A DNA stretch of 64,000 nucleotides from Augochlora pura (lineage: Eukaryota; Arthropoda; Insecta; Hymenoptera; Halictidae), in assembly GCF_028453695.1 (NCBI RefSeq), contig NC_135780.1, positions 5,456,001 through 5,520,000 on the forward strand. The letters run 5' to 3'. Shown here piece after piece: positions 11,228-22,739 of the stretch. Each line of letters opens with the position of its first letter. Within the stretch, counting starts at the first letter, position 1. The notes beneath the pieces were generated by a model that ran no database searches, was not told the DNA's origin, and saw nothing but the letters and a program-made list of their open reading frames with translations. Made by a program: the position numbers and the translations under genes.

Positions 11228-11400
11228 TGTTAACACTTTAGCGGTCGTTTGGTCGTGAAAATTTAGCTCATTTTTCGTTTCTATTTTAATTTCATTTGTT
11301 TTATCAATTGCGAAGGAAATGTAATATCTAAAAATATTGTATGATAATATTGAAGCTCACGGTAGTATAGTCTAACACATTTATGTCGATTACCATAATC
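11228..11400 (+). repeat. Dispersed repeat, family R1 (diverged)
   Basis: It starts with TTAACACTTTAGCGGTCG and contains a TATTGAAGCTCACGGTAGTA-like segment that matches the core of the other R1 copies. No coding content. Confidence 0.4.
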
Positions 11401-11431
11401 ATATAAAAATGCATATCTTCTTTCAAAAGCT

Positions 11432-11567
11432 GTTGATTCAATCAGAATGTACCCCATTTGTTTCAATATACTTTTCCCAACGCGAGTTTAATTCACAAAT
11501 ATCTGTCCTCAAGAAATTCTGATTTTTCGGATCAATAAACTATAGTATGGAATTTTTCAGACTGTCT
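11432..11567 (-). mobile_element. Tc1/mariner-like transposase 3' end relic (left arm of inverted pair)
   Basis: On the minus strand the translation near 11450-11530 contains LNSRWEKYIETNG followed shortly by a stop. This resembles the C-terminal ending of Tc1/mariner transposases, where a Trp-Glu/Gln-Lys-Cys...Asn-Gly-Tyr-Phe pattern is common. The segment is repeated in inverted orientation at 11737-11872, so two 3' ends point away from a shared centre. No catalytic residues are present. It is a dead fragment. Confidence 0.45.
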
Positions 11568-11736
11568 CCATTTACATACTGTTTAGCCTATAAAAACTAT
11601 GCATACGTCGTACCAAACAATTGCGAAATTAAAATATAAAATTTTATAAAATTTTAAAATTTCTTTCGCCCGAGAGACTTTCACAATTTTAAACATTTAG
11701 GACAGTCTTTGCACGTGCTAAATAGAATATAAACGA

Positions 11737-11872
11737 AGACAGTCTGAAATATTCCATATCATAGTTTATTAATTCTAAAGATCCGAATTTATTTAGGACA
11801 GGAATTTCTGTATTGAAATCTCCTGGAAAAAGGTGTGGTAAAGGAAACGGTGCATATTTTGATTAAATCAAG
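11737..11872 (+). mobile_element. Tc1/mariner-like transposase 3' end relic (right arm of inverted pair)
   Basis: This is the inverted partner of 11432-11567, also 136 bases. Shared landmarks are the AGACAGTCTGAAA-type centre-proximal string, the TAGTTTATT string, the GGACAG string and the TTGATTNAATCA end. Read on the + strand, a GNGAYFD-like ending precedes a stop, matching the usual transposase C-terminus. About 170 bases of AT-rich sequence separate the arms. Confidence 0.45.
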
Positions 11873-11879
11873 AATTTTC

Positions 11880-13220
11880 GAAAAAAGATATACAGTTTTA
11901 TATATTTAGTTAAACATCCGACAATTTCGTATGCGCCAATCCTCGTTTGGAAAGACAAGAGAGAACGAGGTACGAATAATCAACACCAGGAAGTCCGACA
12001 AACGAAGCACGACCTCCGGAAAGGAGATTAGTCGATCGGGCCTCTCATAATCCGAACGTAAAACAGATCCATGATGGAGAGTCGCTCACGGCGAATCCTG
12101 ACCAGGGATCTACACGAGGGCGATTCTAATCGAATTAACTGAACTTTCACCTAGCCCCGTCGGTCGGCTAACGACCAAGTTCGTCGCAATTACCAAGCCC
12201 CTCGTATTTCGAGACCCGTACCGTTTTTGATCCCCGCCAGTCACAGATTTACCCGACCGCATTCCAACTAGTTCCCGCGTCTTACAAACGCGGCCATCCT
12301 CTGCTTTTTTGCAATACATAATGCAAGGCTTCGAGGTCAGACGATTTTAAGACTTTGCCACACTTTCAGATCTTCTTCTCCCATTTACGAACTTTATTAT
12401 AGCGTATATTATATTATAGGTTATATTAACATAACCTAGCACGCAAAATGGTTTCTTAGATTTTGGCCCTAGAACCACCTTCTATTTTTCAGCACAAGTA
12501 ATTTTATAGGATTGCAAGTAACCCAGAATAAGATCTTAATAATTAAAAAAATTATTTATTACATTCAAAGTACAATAAAACATGTATTATATATTGTATT
12601 TATATCATTATTGCATTATATATATTATACAGAATCCTAAGGGATCTAAGGTTAATACTAAATAGTTTGAAGTATTATTAAAGTAATACTAATAAACTAA
12701 AATTAAAAAATTATTAACTGAATATTAAAATTAGTCAAAATTATTGTAATGAAATTCTGACCATAGGGGCAGCTCGCAATCCTATCTACCCTGAATTTCA
12801 TTCCAGTATTGGCTCTTCAATCGTACACTAAAAGTACTATGGAGTATACCTGTCCCTATGATAGTATATACTATCTATATATATTCACAAACAGGAGATC
12901 TATAAATGCATACAATTTCAGTAAGATCGTTGACTCCGTTTCGCAGCGTCCTCGTCAGACAGGACGATTCTCTCTCTATACGCGCAGCTAACGTTAGAGA
13001 TGGCAACAAGTTCCTGGACAACTTATAAAGCGGTTTGCTACTACAGGACAGCGTGTAATAAGTTTTGGTCCATAGAGGCGGAGGAGGGAGAGGGAGAGAG
13101 AGAGAGGAAGAAATTGCCGCGCGGCGATACGCCAGCGGATTCCATTGGACCCGGCCAAGCACAGTCATAATCATCGTAACGATAATTATGTAGGTAAATG
13201 CTCGGCCGAGAGGGATGGTA
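11880..13220. other. Non-coding, AT-rich
   Basis: No supported gene. The stretch is AT-rich from 12.4 to 12.9 kb and includes a small palindrome around 12418-12438 (AGGTTAT...ATAACCT). Confidence 0.5.
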
Positions 13221-13227
13221 CGAGAAC

Positions 13228-13252
13228 GAGAGAGAGAGAGAGAGAGAGAGAG
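13228..13252. repeat. (GA)n microsatellite
   Basis: Uninterrupted GA run read directly. A shorter GA-rich tract lies at about 13087-13107. Confidence 0.85.
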
Positions 13253-15470
13253 GGACGAAGATGAGTCCCGATTCCATCCGCTGACCAGCTGCTTTATTCG
13301 ATCCTTCGCTAATTACCCTCGTAAGCATCCAGTTAATTGCTACACCACGCCGCATCTCGTTCCGATCGGTCCTCCATTTTCATCCCCCTTGCCCGCCCGC
13401 CAGCGCGATACTTTTTCGCCGACTCCCTTCGCCCCCTGCGTTCCTTACCTTTCCCCCCCGTGTTATGCGAGTCTCTCCGCGAACCTCTCACCGAGTAGGA
13501 AGTGGCAAAAGTGTAACGTGGGACCGAGTGTTCCTTTGCCATTCAAACGTATAGTAAACGCTTCCTCCTTCGCGGTGAGCGCGATGTTTATCTCTTTCTG
13601 GCAAAACTATAACGCGGATTCACTTCCAAAGTTCGAGATTCGATTATCGCGTACGGCCATTTGCGATTCGTCGATACCATTGTTGCTCGCTGTGAACGAT
13701 TCGAGTAGGCGGCAAAACGTTTATCCGCGTTAATTTGCGAAATGATATTTTATCGGACGTTCAATTTTATTAACGCGTGAGAAGGTTAGGAAATGGTGCT
13801 GAATTATTTCATTTATTTATCGTTGTAAACTGTGGAACGGGTTGTGTTTTCTTTACGTAAATTCGCAGAATATACTGTGATTTGTCGTTAAGAGGGAATT
13901 GTTAACATTTCGCGTACAAAATAGTCCGCGGATGCATATTAAAAAAGAATTTCAAAGAGGATAAAATGTCCGTGTTAGTTACAGTCAATGTTAATTAAAT
14001 AATGTGATTTTATTGATAAAATATTGATAACAGTGATGATTATAACGATTTTCTAATTTTATTTAAATGTGAGATTAATATTAACTTTTTTAATAACTAA
14101 AATTGATTTTTGTTAACCTATATATTTATAATCTATATAGTTATATATAATAGTTACGATTGATGATCGTTGTAAATTAACATTTGTTGATTGAAAAATC
14201 GGGTGTTTACTATTTGATACGTTGAGAACGTTCGTGCCCGTCACGGACGATCATTAATGTATTAACCTCCATAGTTATTACGAACGCGCGTCACCAGCGG
14301 TAACAAGACAAGCATTCATTCGTGTGTACGAATTCAAGGGGAATGATTCGGCAGATTCCTAATCAAGATCGCCGGGATACCGCTTCGTATACGTTGAGAA
14401 GATTAATCGCGATACTGTGCGAAATATAGTATAAACAAATAGGGGCAAGCTGCAGCGTCGCGTCATATTAAACATAATTATCGTTAAACATATTATCTAT
14501 CATTTTTAGAATTATGCAATAAAAAGAATTGCAATATACGAGATACATTCCCGTTGATAATAATTGAAAATCGAGACAATTAATTTCGTACTGGACATTA
14601 TTCTTTTCTTGGTTATTAATAATATTTCCATTGAAAAAAAGAATTAATGTACTAAATTTCTATTAATGTAACTATGACTTTAATCTTCAACAAAGTTTAC
14701 TTTAATCTCTAATAAGATTCATAACTTTAAGTATGATTATTATTTTCTGAAATTGATTCTGAAAGTTAGAATTTATTTAAACAGCGAGATATTTAACGCG
14801 AACGGATTTATATGGAAATATTGAATTTACGAAATGAGTTTGCTAAACTAAGCCTTGCTGTTTATGCAAGCAGACATGATACAATAATATACACTATTCA
14901 ACATGGGTTACACATATATAGATACATACATAGAACAATTAAATGAATAAAACGTACAAGTACAATAAATTAAATTATCTTACATAAAACGTGAGAAAAT
15001 CATAAATACTACAGAATATTACTGTGTTATTCTTGGTTCACTTCTTATATTTAAGTACGTCTGATTTTGTAGTTCAACTAACATGTTAAGCTCACCACAC
15101 GAAGTAGTGGTTAGATAAAGTCCCCTTTTAATTAAATTAAATAATCAACCACAATACAACAATACGTATTCCCAAATTCGTATCAAATGTTTTAAAAACC
15201 TGAATCGAAAGAAATAAAAGATACCGAGGCGAGACGAGTCGAAGGCGAACTTCGGTGAAACCAGATCGAGCATCGAGTCCCAGGAATCCTAGATACCCGA
15301 AGAGGCCTGGAAGGAACGGCGCGCGGCGGTTTTCGTGATCCCTAATGCTAGTTCGCAGGGGCGCGAATTCAAATGAGCCGAAACGACCGCGGCACGGTTA
15401 CCGGCGCAAAAATGCACGGTACGCGGATGATTACAATGTTACCGCACGGTAGAACATAGAATCGCAGAAT
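13253..15470. other. Non-coding stretch
   Basis: 13.25-13.75 kb is GC-richer with composition-driven open frames on both strands. 13.75-15.2 kb is AT-rich. No exon with convincing splice signals and coding bias was found. Confidence 0.45.
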
Positions 15471-15513
15471 CGAGGAGAGAGAGAGAGAGAAAGACGGACA
15501 GACAGAGTCGATG

Positions 15514-15518
<5 letters not shown>

Positions 15519-15551
<33 letters not shown>
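15519..15551. repeat. (AG)n microsatellite
   Basis: Uninterrupted AG run, preceded by a shorter GA tract at about 15474-15490. Confidence 0.9.
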
Positions 15552-15555
<4 letters not shown>

Positions 15556-15881
15556 GGAGAGAACGTCGAAGAGGAACACCGTTCCGCCGGACAAAGGCGA
15601 GACAAAGAGGCCGCGAAGAAGGGCGAGGACCGGAGCGGGACAGAAAGCCTAGAGATGCAGCCATGTGGTGTGTGCGTGGCGTAGGTGGAGACTGCGCCAC
15701 GAAGCCCTACGGGCAGAATTATCATACCCACACAGAGGAGCGAGGCCTGATCTAATCACACTCCCATATACATAAAATAACTGCTCTACGGGGCCCCGAC
15801 GGGGCACACCGTGGTACGATCCGGGGAAAGAAGGATCGAGAGGGATCGGAGCTGGACGGAGATACTCGGTTAGAGAGGGAA

Positions 15882-15903
15882 AGAGAGAGAGAGAGAGAGA
15901 GAG
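15882..15903. repeat. (AG)n microsatellite
   Basis: Uninterrupted AG run read directly. Confidence 0.85.
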
Positions 15904-16029
15904 GTGGATTGTTTTCAGCTGGGACTCAAGTATAAATTGGCCAATTATTCGGAAATAAGGTAATTATATAAGAAGGGAGTGATCTCCGATCGCACGGACT
16001 CGAGTAGAAGGAAATGAAGGGCGATGGTA

Positions 16030-16030
<1 letters not shown>

Positions 16031-16070
<40 letters not shown>

Positions 16071-16112
16071 GGGAGCGATCGAGCCACGGGGGGGGGGAGG
16101 GGGGGGGGGGGA
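16031..16112 (+). repeat. Long poly-G tracts
   Basis: A run of 39 consecutive G (16031-16069) is followed within 20 bases by a second G-rich stretch at about 16088-16112, interrupted by single A residues. Such long homopolymers are rare in animal genomes and hard to sequence, so the exact length is doubtful. The Pro-rich minus-strand frame here is an artefact of the tract. Confidence 0.9.
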
Positions 16113-16367
16113 GGGTAACAGGAATCGAAGAGAGAAATCAAAGGCGATTATCTGCCTATGAGGTAGGAATCGTTCGGGTCGGCGTCGGGACCGTTCTCTC
16201 TAAGAATTATTCGCCGTGGGCCCGGTCCGTGGCTCGCGGTGCGAAGAGCGGGGCTCGTTTCGTGGCGGCAGATGTTTTTTCTCCAAATGGAGACGAATTA
16301 GTCGATAAATAACGATCAATTGCTGGCCGCGCCGCGACGCGCCGCGACGGGGCGCAGCCGCCTAAGT

Positions 16368-16370
<3 letters not shown>

Positions 16371-16401
<31 letters not shown>
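16371..16401. repeat. (AG)n microsatellite
   Basis: Uninterrupted AG run of about 15 units. Confidence 0.9.
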
Positions 16402-16405
<4 letters not shown>

Positions 16406-16805
16406 TCGCGAGGAGACAATTTTCAAGGTATCGCTGTTGCGAGTTCGAAGATTATCGGTGGAAGCCCAGAAAACGTAAAAGTTCCCGGATCCCAGGCGTA
16501 ATGCGTACCCGCGAAGAACCACGGACGGATTAAGGGATACACAAAGTGGCGATATGTCCAATAATTTCCACGAACAATCGGCGATCGGCGCGGGCGATCG
16601 TGATACTCGCTCGCTCGCTCGCTCGCAGAACTCTGCCCGTATCCCCGAAGGTATTCGAGCACGGCCATTTAAACTCCTTCACTTAAATACGATAAAAAGG
16701 AGCTCCCCCGAATACCTGGAAAATAAGTAATAGGATAGTCCACGCATTATCCCAATTACACGTACGGGCGCTAATCGTCTCTTCCATGAGTCCCGTAGGG
16801 GGCGC

Positions 16806-16812
16806 CTCTCTC

Positions 16813-16866
<54 letters not shown>

Positions 16867-16870
16867 TCTT
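16806..16870. repeat. (CT)n microsatellite
   Basis: About 65 bases of CT repeats with a few single-base interruptions. Its strand sense is opposite to the AG tracts just upstream. Confidence 0.9.
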
Positions 16871-17936
16871 TCTACCAGGACATTAACATTCCGAAAAACC
16901 GGTGATTCTCGCCGACGGTACCATCGACTCCGCGAGACCCTCTATAACTACGAGAGATACTGTTCGTCCCTCTCTCCCGTATATATACGTACACGAGCGC
17001 TAGTTGCCGGCATAAGAGCTGCTCAGCTGGCTATTAAGGGCTGCGTGGTGGCCCGAGGCCGGAATTAGCATACCCTCGAACCGAACTCCACCTCCGCACC
17101 GATATCTCGGCTGCACGAGGAGGAATATAACTTAAGTTCAAGCGGATATTATGCCACCATTCTTCCCGTCCCGTCCCGTCCCCCCTTCCCCCGTGATCCG
17201 CCCTCCCCTGGCCATCCCCTTTAACCATATAGGTGGATATATCGACGCGGACCCTGTACGAGAGGCGATAGAAGGGGAGGGTTCGGCCGCGACGGCCGGG
17301 AAAAGAAAAGGTGGACGCGGCCCGGTCCTCTCTCTTCCTTATCGGCCAAAGATCTCTTTTAATTGTAATTATATGCGGCGTCGTATCCAGATAAAAATCG
17401 AACGAGAGGAGCACCCCGGCCTCGATAAGTTCTGATTCCAGTCCCACCCAAGCGCGTGCCGTTAACGCCCAACAGTCGAACAGGGCTTCGAGACCCCCTG
17501 AATCGCGCTCCGATTTAACGTAGCCCGATCTATCCGGTACATTAGACGCTCTCGACTGTTATTTATTTCGAAACAAAACATTTGACGTTGATAACGTTTT
17601 ATTAGTTGCCGAACGGTAGTTAATTGATTCGGACGCGTACGTCTTACTATCGATATGGTTTTAAATTGTTTCGTGCGAATATACTGTTCGGACCATTTTG
17701 ATTTTAACGCGTTCGGTGCAACGCGATTGTACAAGGAAACACCCTAAATTAGAATTTACTCCATGCATTGAAACCATGAAAATTTTCTGAAAATATATAT
17801 CGGTAATAGAATCCAGTGTTAGATAAAAATTAAGAGGACTTTAAATGGATTTTAAGTAACAACTTGAAACAATGTCAATTATTTTAGATTGTATCATATT
17901 TTACAATGTCAGTCACCGATGACTGACGCGTCATCG
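16871..17936. other. Non-coding, GC-rich then AT-rich
   Basis: The open frames at 17.03-17.45 kb exist on both strands and show no domain. No gene supported. Confidence 0.4.
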
Positions 17937-18078
17937 TATCCACCATGTATCCAGCATGGATTACTAAAATAGAAATGTATCCACCATGGATTACTAAAAT
18001 AAAAATTTCTGACCATGGATTACTAAAATAAAAATTGCTAACCATGAATTGCTAAAATAAAAATTGCCCACCATGGAT
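17937..18078 (+). repeat. 30-bp minisatellite
   Basis: About four and a half copies of a 30-base unit built on CCACCATGGATTACTAAAAT followed by AAAAATTGCT. The copies differ by a few substitutions each. Confidence 0.85.
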
Positions 18079-18079
18079 C

Positions 18080-21000
18080 ACCGTATACCAAAAGGATGGG
18101 ATATTTTTAATCCCAGCGTGCCCGAAAGAGTTAATCGAAAGAAACATATCTCCGGCCTTCGTTCTCTTCGAGAATTTCGATTATCGCGTACCGTTCGCGA
18201 AATTGTATTTCCGGTGTAATCTTCCCGCGGAAGAGCGCAGAGTATTATTACGGAGGCGAACATTTGCGTAGCGTACGGCCTAATAAAATAAGGAGCGCGC
18301 GCCGGCGCGAGAGTATTTAAAACCGTTTTCCGGTAACTCCGGGCAATTACGCCTTTCAGGGAACCCAATAAAACCTCGGGCGTCGAACAAAGATCATGGA
18401 AGAAGTCGCGCGGCAAAACGCGGGCCCGATACGTTCTATCGGGAACCGCCGCACCGTTTTCTCTCGGCGAGGCAGAATTCTTTTCACCGGCAGCTTTTTC
18501 CGCTAGATAGAAAACCGGATACGATTAATCCGAGCCCAGCGGGCCTCGATGATATTATGGCTGATAATTGGTCGTTCAGGGTATCTCTCGTACACGCACG
18601 GTGGAAGAAAGAAAGAAGAAAGATGGACACACGGCGGGGAGGTAACCAGCGGAGATAACACGGCGCAACTCGCCTCGGCCAACCCATAACTAAGGCGCGC
18701 CTTATTTAAGGCATTATAAGGGCCCTAATTAATACAATGTGGGGGTAGGCGAGATTTTTTTTTACGAGGCCGCAAGGTTTTATCGCCAATTAAGTGGTGC
18801 GCGCCGGAGTTGAAACGAAAGAAAAAGAGAAAAAAAAGGGAAAAGAAAAACAGCGCGCGGAGAGAATACGAGAGATCAGCGGAATAAGAACAGAGTAAAT
18901 GGAGATAAAGGGAGCAAAACGAGGGTGGAATGTTGCGCGGTCATCGAATATTTTCGACCGGCGTCACGAAATTCTGATGGCACTCCTCGACATTGATTTC
19001 CACTAATTTTCGATAAAACGGGTTGTTGAATTTAAAGCTGCCGGGAACAGCGAATTTTATCCTTAGTTGAAACTGCTATTGACTAGTTGAATAATGATAC
19101 GTTTAACAAAAGGTAGCACAAGTTAAATATATTACATATCATAAAAAAAACTCATTTTTGCAATGAACTTTTACCAAAAGCCACATACTTCACAGCTTTT
19201 ACAATACAGTATTTATTTTAATACAAATCGTGGTATATATTAGGACTAGATTTTTCAAAAGTTTTCGCTGGAAAGCATCGATCGAGTCGAACAAATTTAT
19301 TGCACGCGAAATCCATAACCTTGATGTGATTTACTGGCGTGCACGTTGCAGTCCGAATTGATCTAATTGTGAGTTCACATGGAGAACACGGAGAAAGTTG
19401 GCGCGGCAAAGGGAAACGATATGAATTTCTTCCTGTATAACATATTACATAAATACTTCGCATAAATTCTTCCGTCGATATTTCACGAGCAGGGAAATTC
19501 TGCAGCGTTCATTTCATTTCCTACATTCGAAAAATATTACCGACTACAGGAATTCTTCCTTGATTTTTCTTGCAACAATCTAAAGAAAAAGTATTTCTTA
19601 ATTATATTAATTATGTAGCTTATTTGTCGAAAACAATTCTAAAAGAGTCTGTTAACTGTATATTTTAATTATTGTTTCACATAGAATTGAGAGAGTTGTT
19701 TTACATTTATTTTCAAATAATTAAATAAGATACCGTATTTCAATTTTAATATTAATAATTGTAAATTTATTATTACCATTTTACTATATGATATCATGAT
19801 TAATATAAAATAATTTTTACTATGGTATACTAATTAGTATAACATATTGTCCAATGCTTTTTTTGTAAAAAAGTAAAGGAAATGGTATAATAAAAATACT
19901 AATGCAATAACGATAATAATTACAGCATTCGAAAGAGATTTCTAACACCGGGAGTCGAGGAAAGGGAACTTTTAAAATGCTCCGCGTTTCAATCGAAGAA
20001 TATCCTCTAACGCGATGTTCGGCGCGGCAGATTGCGATTTCATCACGGAAAATATTACGCGAGATCGGTATCGTTGAAAAACCGAAACACCTGCTAAAAT
20101 ATCATCCGGTTCCCGTTGCATTTCCCGTTTCTGCTTCGATTCTAATCGAAGGCTTCGCCGATTCCATCGTAGAATTGATTTCCTTCTCATCTGAATATAA
20201 TTCTCCTTGGACGATCACGGCCTGCCGCAGATATAATGACGGAGTTATGCCGTAACACCTCGGAGGCATCTCTACGTATATATATGTATATATATGTACA
20301 GTGGTACGTACGTATATAATACATATACATCTGCATAGCGTACGTGCATTGTGTGCCGGCGTGGAATATTCAAGCATATTGCAAAGCAACGCGATCAGTG
20401 CTCACGGTACCCTCGCCAGTCGACTCGTGACTGATCGTACACCGGCATTCCGAAACAATCAATTAAATATCATGCTCGACCGACTCGCGCGGACCACGAA
20501 AATAAAAAATAATAGGCGGACACGTCCGTAACAAATCGTAAAACATGCGGATTTCAACCTGAAATTGATCCACTCCGCCGAACTGCACCGTAATACAGTT
20601 ACAGACGCTGTAAACGAAACATCTTTCGCCTGGTGTTCGTTTCAACGGTTATACACCGCTGTGACAATTGATTTATCGATCACCCGATTCTCTCTTTCTC
20701 TCTCCCACCCCGTGCGAGCGCCCATTTTCTCTGCTCACACTTATCGTAAATTTGTAGACAAGTCTATCCGGCGCGTGATCGAACAATAAACACAAGTGCC
20801 ACGATATTATTCGGAGCAAGACCTAATTCGTGAGGCGATCGAGAAACGGCGTACAATTTCTCAGACATTTGCTGGACGTGTAACAGAGAGTCGCTCGTGC
20901 GAAGACGAGATTTTCGTGTTTCTTGCTGAACTTGAAAGATCAATGAAAATGCATGGCGAATTTCGAAGACGTTTCAACTGCGAATCTAAAATCATTTTTC

Positions 21001-22690
21001 TGACTTCGAGCGTCTACGTTTTATGTAACAATATTTATTTCACGCATGCGAAATTGGGTCTCGTGATTTACATAATAGTTACACTATAATTATTCACAAT
21101 AGTTTCTCGCGTCACACTTTAACAATTTTTAAATCTAAGTCTTGAATCTAAAAAATAATTTTGGAATATATTACAGTAAATAACGTCAGTCAATGAGTGA
21201 TATGCTAATTTCTCCAGTTCTGATTTTGGGAAGAAAACAGCGAGAACTTATTGAAGGACTTAATATAAAACTGCAGAACAAAAGCATTACTAATATCGCT
21301 GCGATATTCCAATAAATTGTTCGTGGACCGTGTCAACTATGTAATCGAAGCTTAGCCGGATCGCGGAACCCGCGTAGGGGCAATAAATTCTTTCGGTCGC
21401 GAAACACAAACTTTCGAGCGTCGCGAAGAGGCAGTCGAGACAAAAGGAGAGGAAGAAGAAGAAGAAGAGACGGTTTCCCGCGCGTCCGGCGCATATCAAA
21501 ATCAGGCAGAGTCGGCCGGTCCTCTTCTTTATACAACAAAAATTGTTCGGCCGAGATTTATTGAACCCTAAAGTATATTTCATTACGGCTGACCCTCATT
21601 GTCGAGCGCCGGGACATACCCCCGTTGAAACGGCTGTAAACAGCGGCCGGGAACCGCGCGCAATTCGTTCAGAGCTCGTAACTAATTTCCGAACGTCCGG
21701 TGCTAGAGGAGTGCATAAATAACCGAGCAATCGTGGGTGACGAGTTTTCGCGTCGCACGGGGAAGACCTTAAATCTCTTCGGTTGCCGAAGTGACGCCTC
21801 GTAATGCGGGGTTTGCCCGGAGTTCGATCGGCGACGGGGCAAGGAGCGGCCGCCGTGGACGGCCGCGCATCGCCGTTACGGTCCCGCATTGGCAGGCGTT
21901 TGAAATACACTCGGCTGAATTATGAACCGTAAAAACTCGCAAGTATAGCGCGGCCAAGGAACGAAACTCCGTGGGGCTTTAACCCGACGGTAACCGTATT
22001 CACCCTCGCGGAGGGTTATTACGGCGCGTGACTCGGTGTGGTCTGCGGTCCAAACACCTCGGCTGGATGCCGAGGCGAGCAAGGACGAGAAAAAATCGCC
22101 GATGGAAATGCAAGGGGAGGGCGAGAAATCGCAGACGGCTGGAGAAAACCGGGGCTGATTGACAGAAGAAATCTCGGACCGGGTGCATCTACTTGGCGAA
22201 GATGGGAGCAATTATACAGGGCGGACCAAATGCGTCAACTTCTGATTTCTTTTCATCGTAGGGATTTGTTTCAATTAAATGGAATACACAGAATTTAACT
22301 GAAACAGTTTTTTATCACAGTAGTGTCCTTTTAGTTCTAGTTCTTCTTCAGCTGATTTATTTTCTCAATGATTTCTGTACACCTCGTTACCATATAATGA
22401 CTTTTATTTACTGTTATAACATTACGTTTGCTCGTGCATTTCATACCAATGCTAGAAAACTTGTAGAAAATCTCTACAAAATTCCAAACAATGTAACTAT
22501 AAATAAAGGAAAATATTCCGCAGAATCATGGAGATATTTAACAATGAGCAGTTAGGTATAAATGTTCCTCCGTTCCTTTAAGCAGGAACCAAACTTCATT
22601 CCCTTGAATATTTAAACATTCAAATAGACGTAATCACACAATAAATATTAAATTCCTTTTCCTTCTAAGAATGTAATGCGATCCTAAACA
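18080..22690. other. Non-coding stretch
   Basis: GC-richer patches at 18.1-18.7 and 21.3-22.2 kb alternate with AT-rich sequence. Frames such as 20796-21089 look protein-like in places but begin without an ATG and lack splice signals or domains. No RNA gene was recognised. Confidence 0.45.
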
Positions 22691-22704
22691 TTCTAATCAT
22701 AGTA

Positions 22705-22737
22705 ATTGCAAAGAAAATGGCACGGTGAGGGGTTGTT
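22705..22737 (+). mobile_element. Degenerate TTAA-type repeat end (family C)
   Basis: GCAAAGAAAATGGCACGG followed by TGAGGGG resembles the termini at 5205-5244 and 8171-8210. The upstream 120 bases also resemble the sequence before the 5205 copy. Confidence 0.4.
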
Positions 22738-22739
22738 AA

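Noticed and set aside
12418..12438. Small palindrome AGGTTAT...ATAACCT
   Set aside because: Seven-base arms in AT-rich sequence are expected by chance.
20796..21089. 97-codon frame that reads protein-like
   Set aside because: It starts at GTG with no early ATG, its end is hydrophobic low-complexity, and no acceptor/donor pair with good consensus flanks it.
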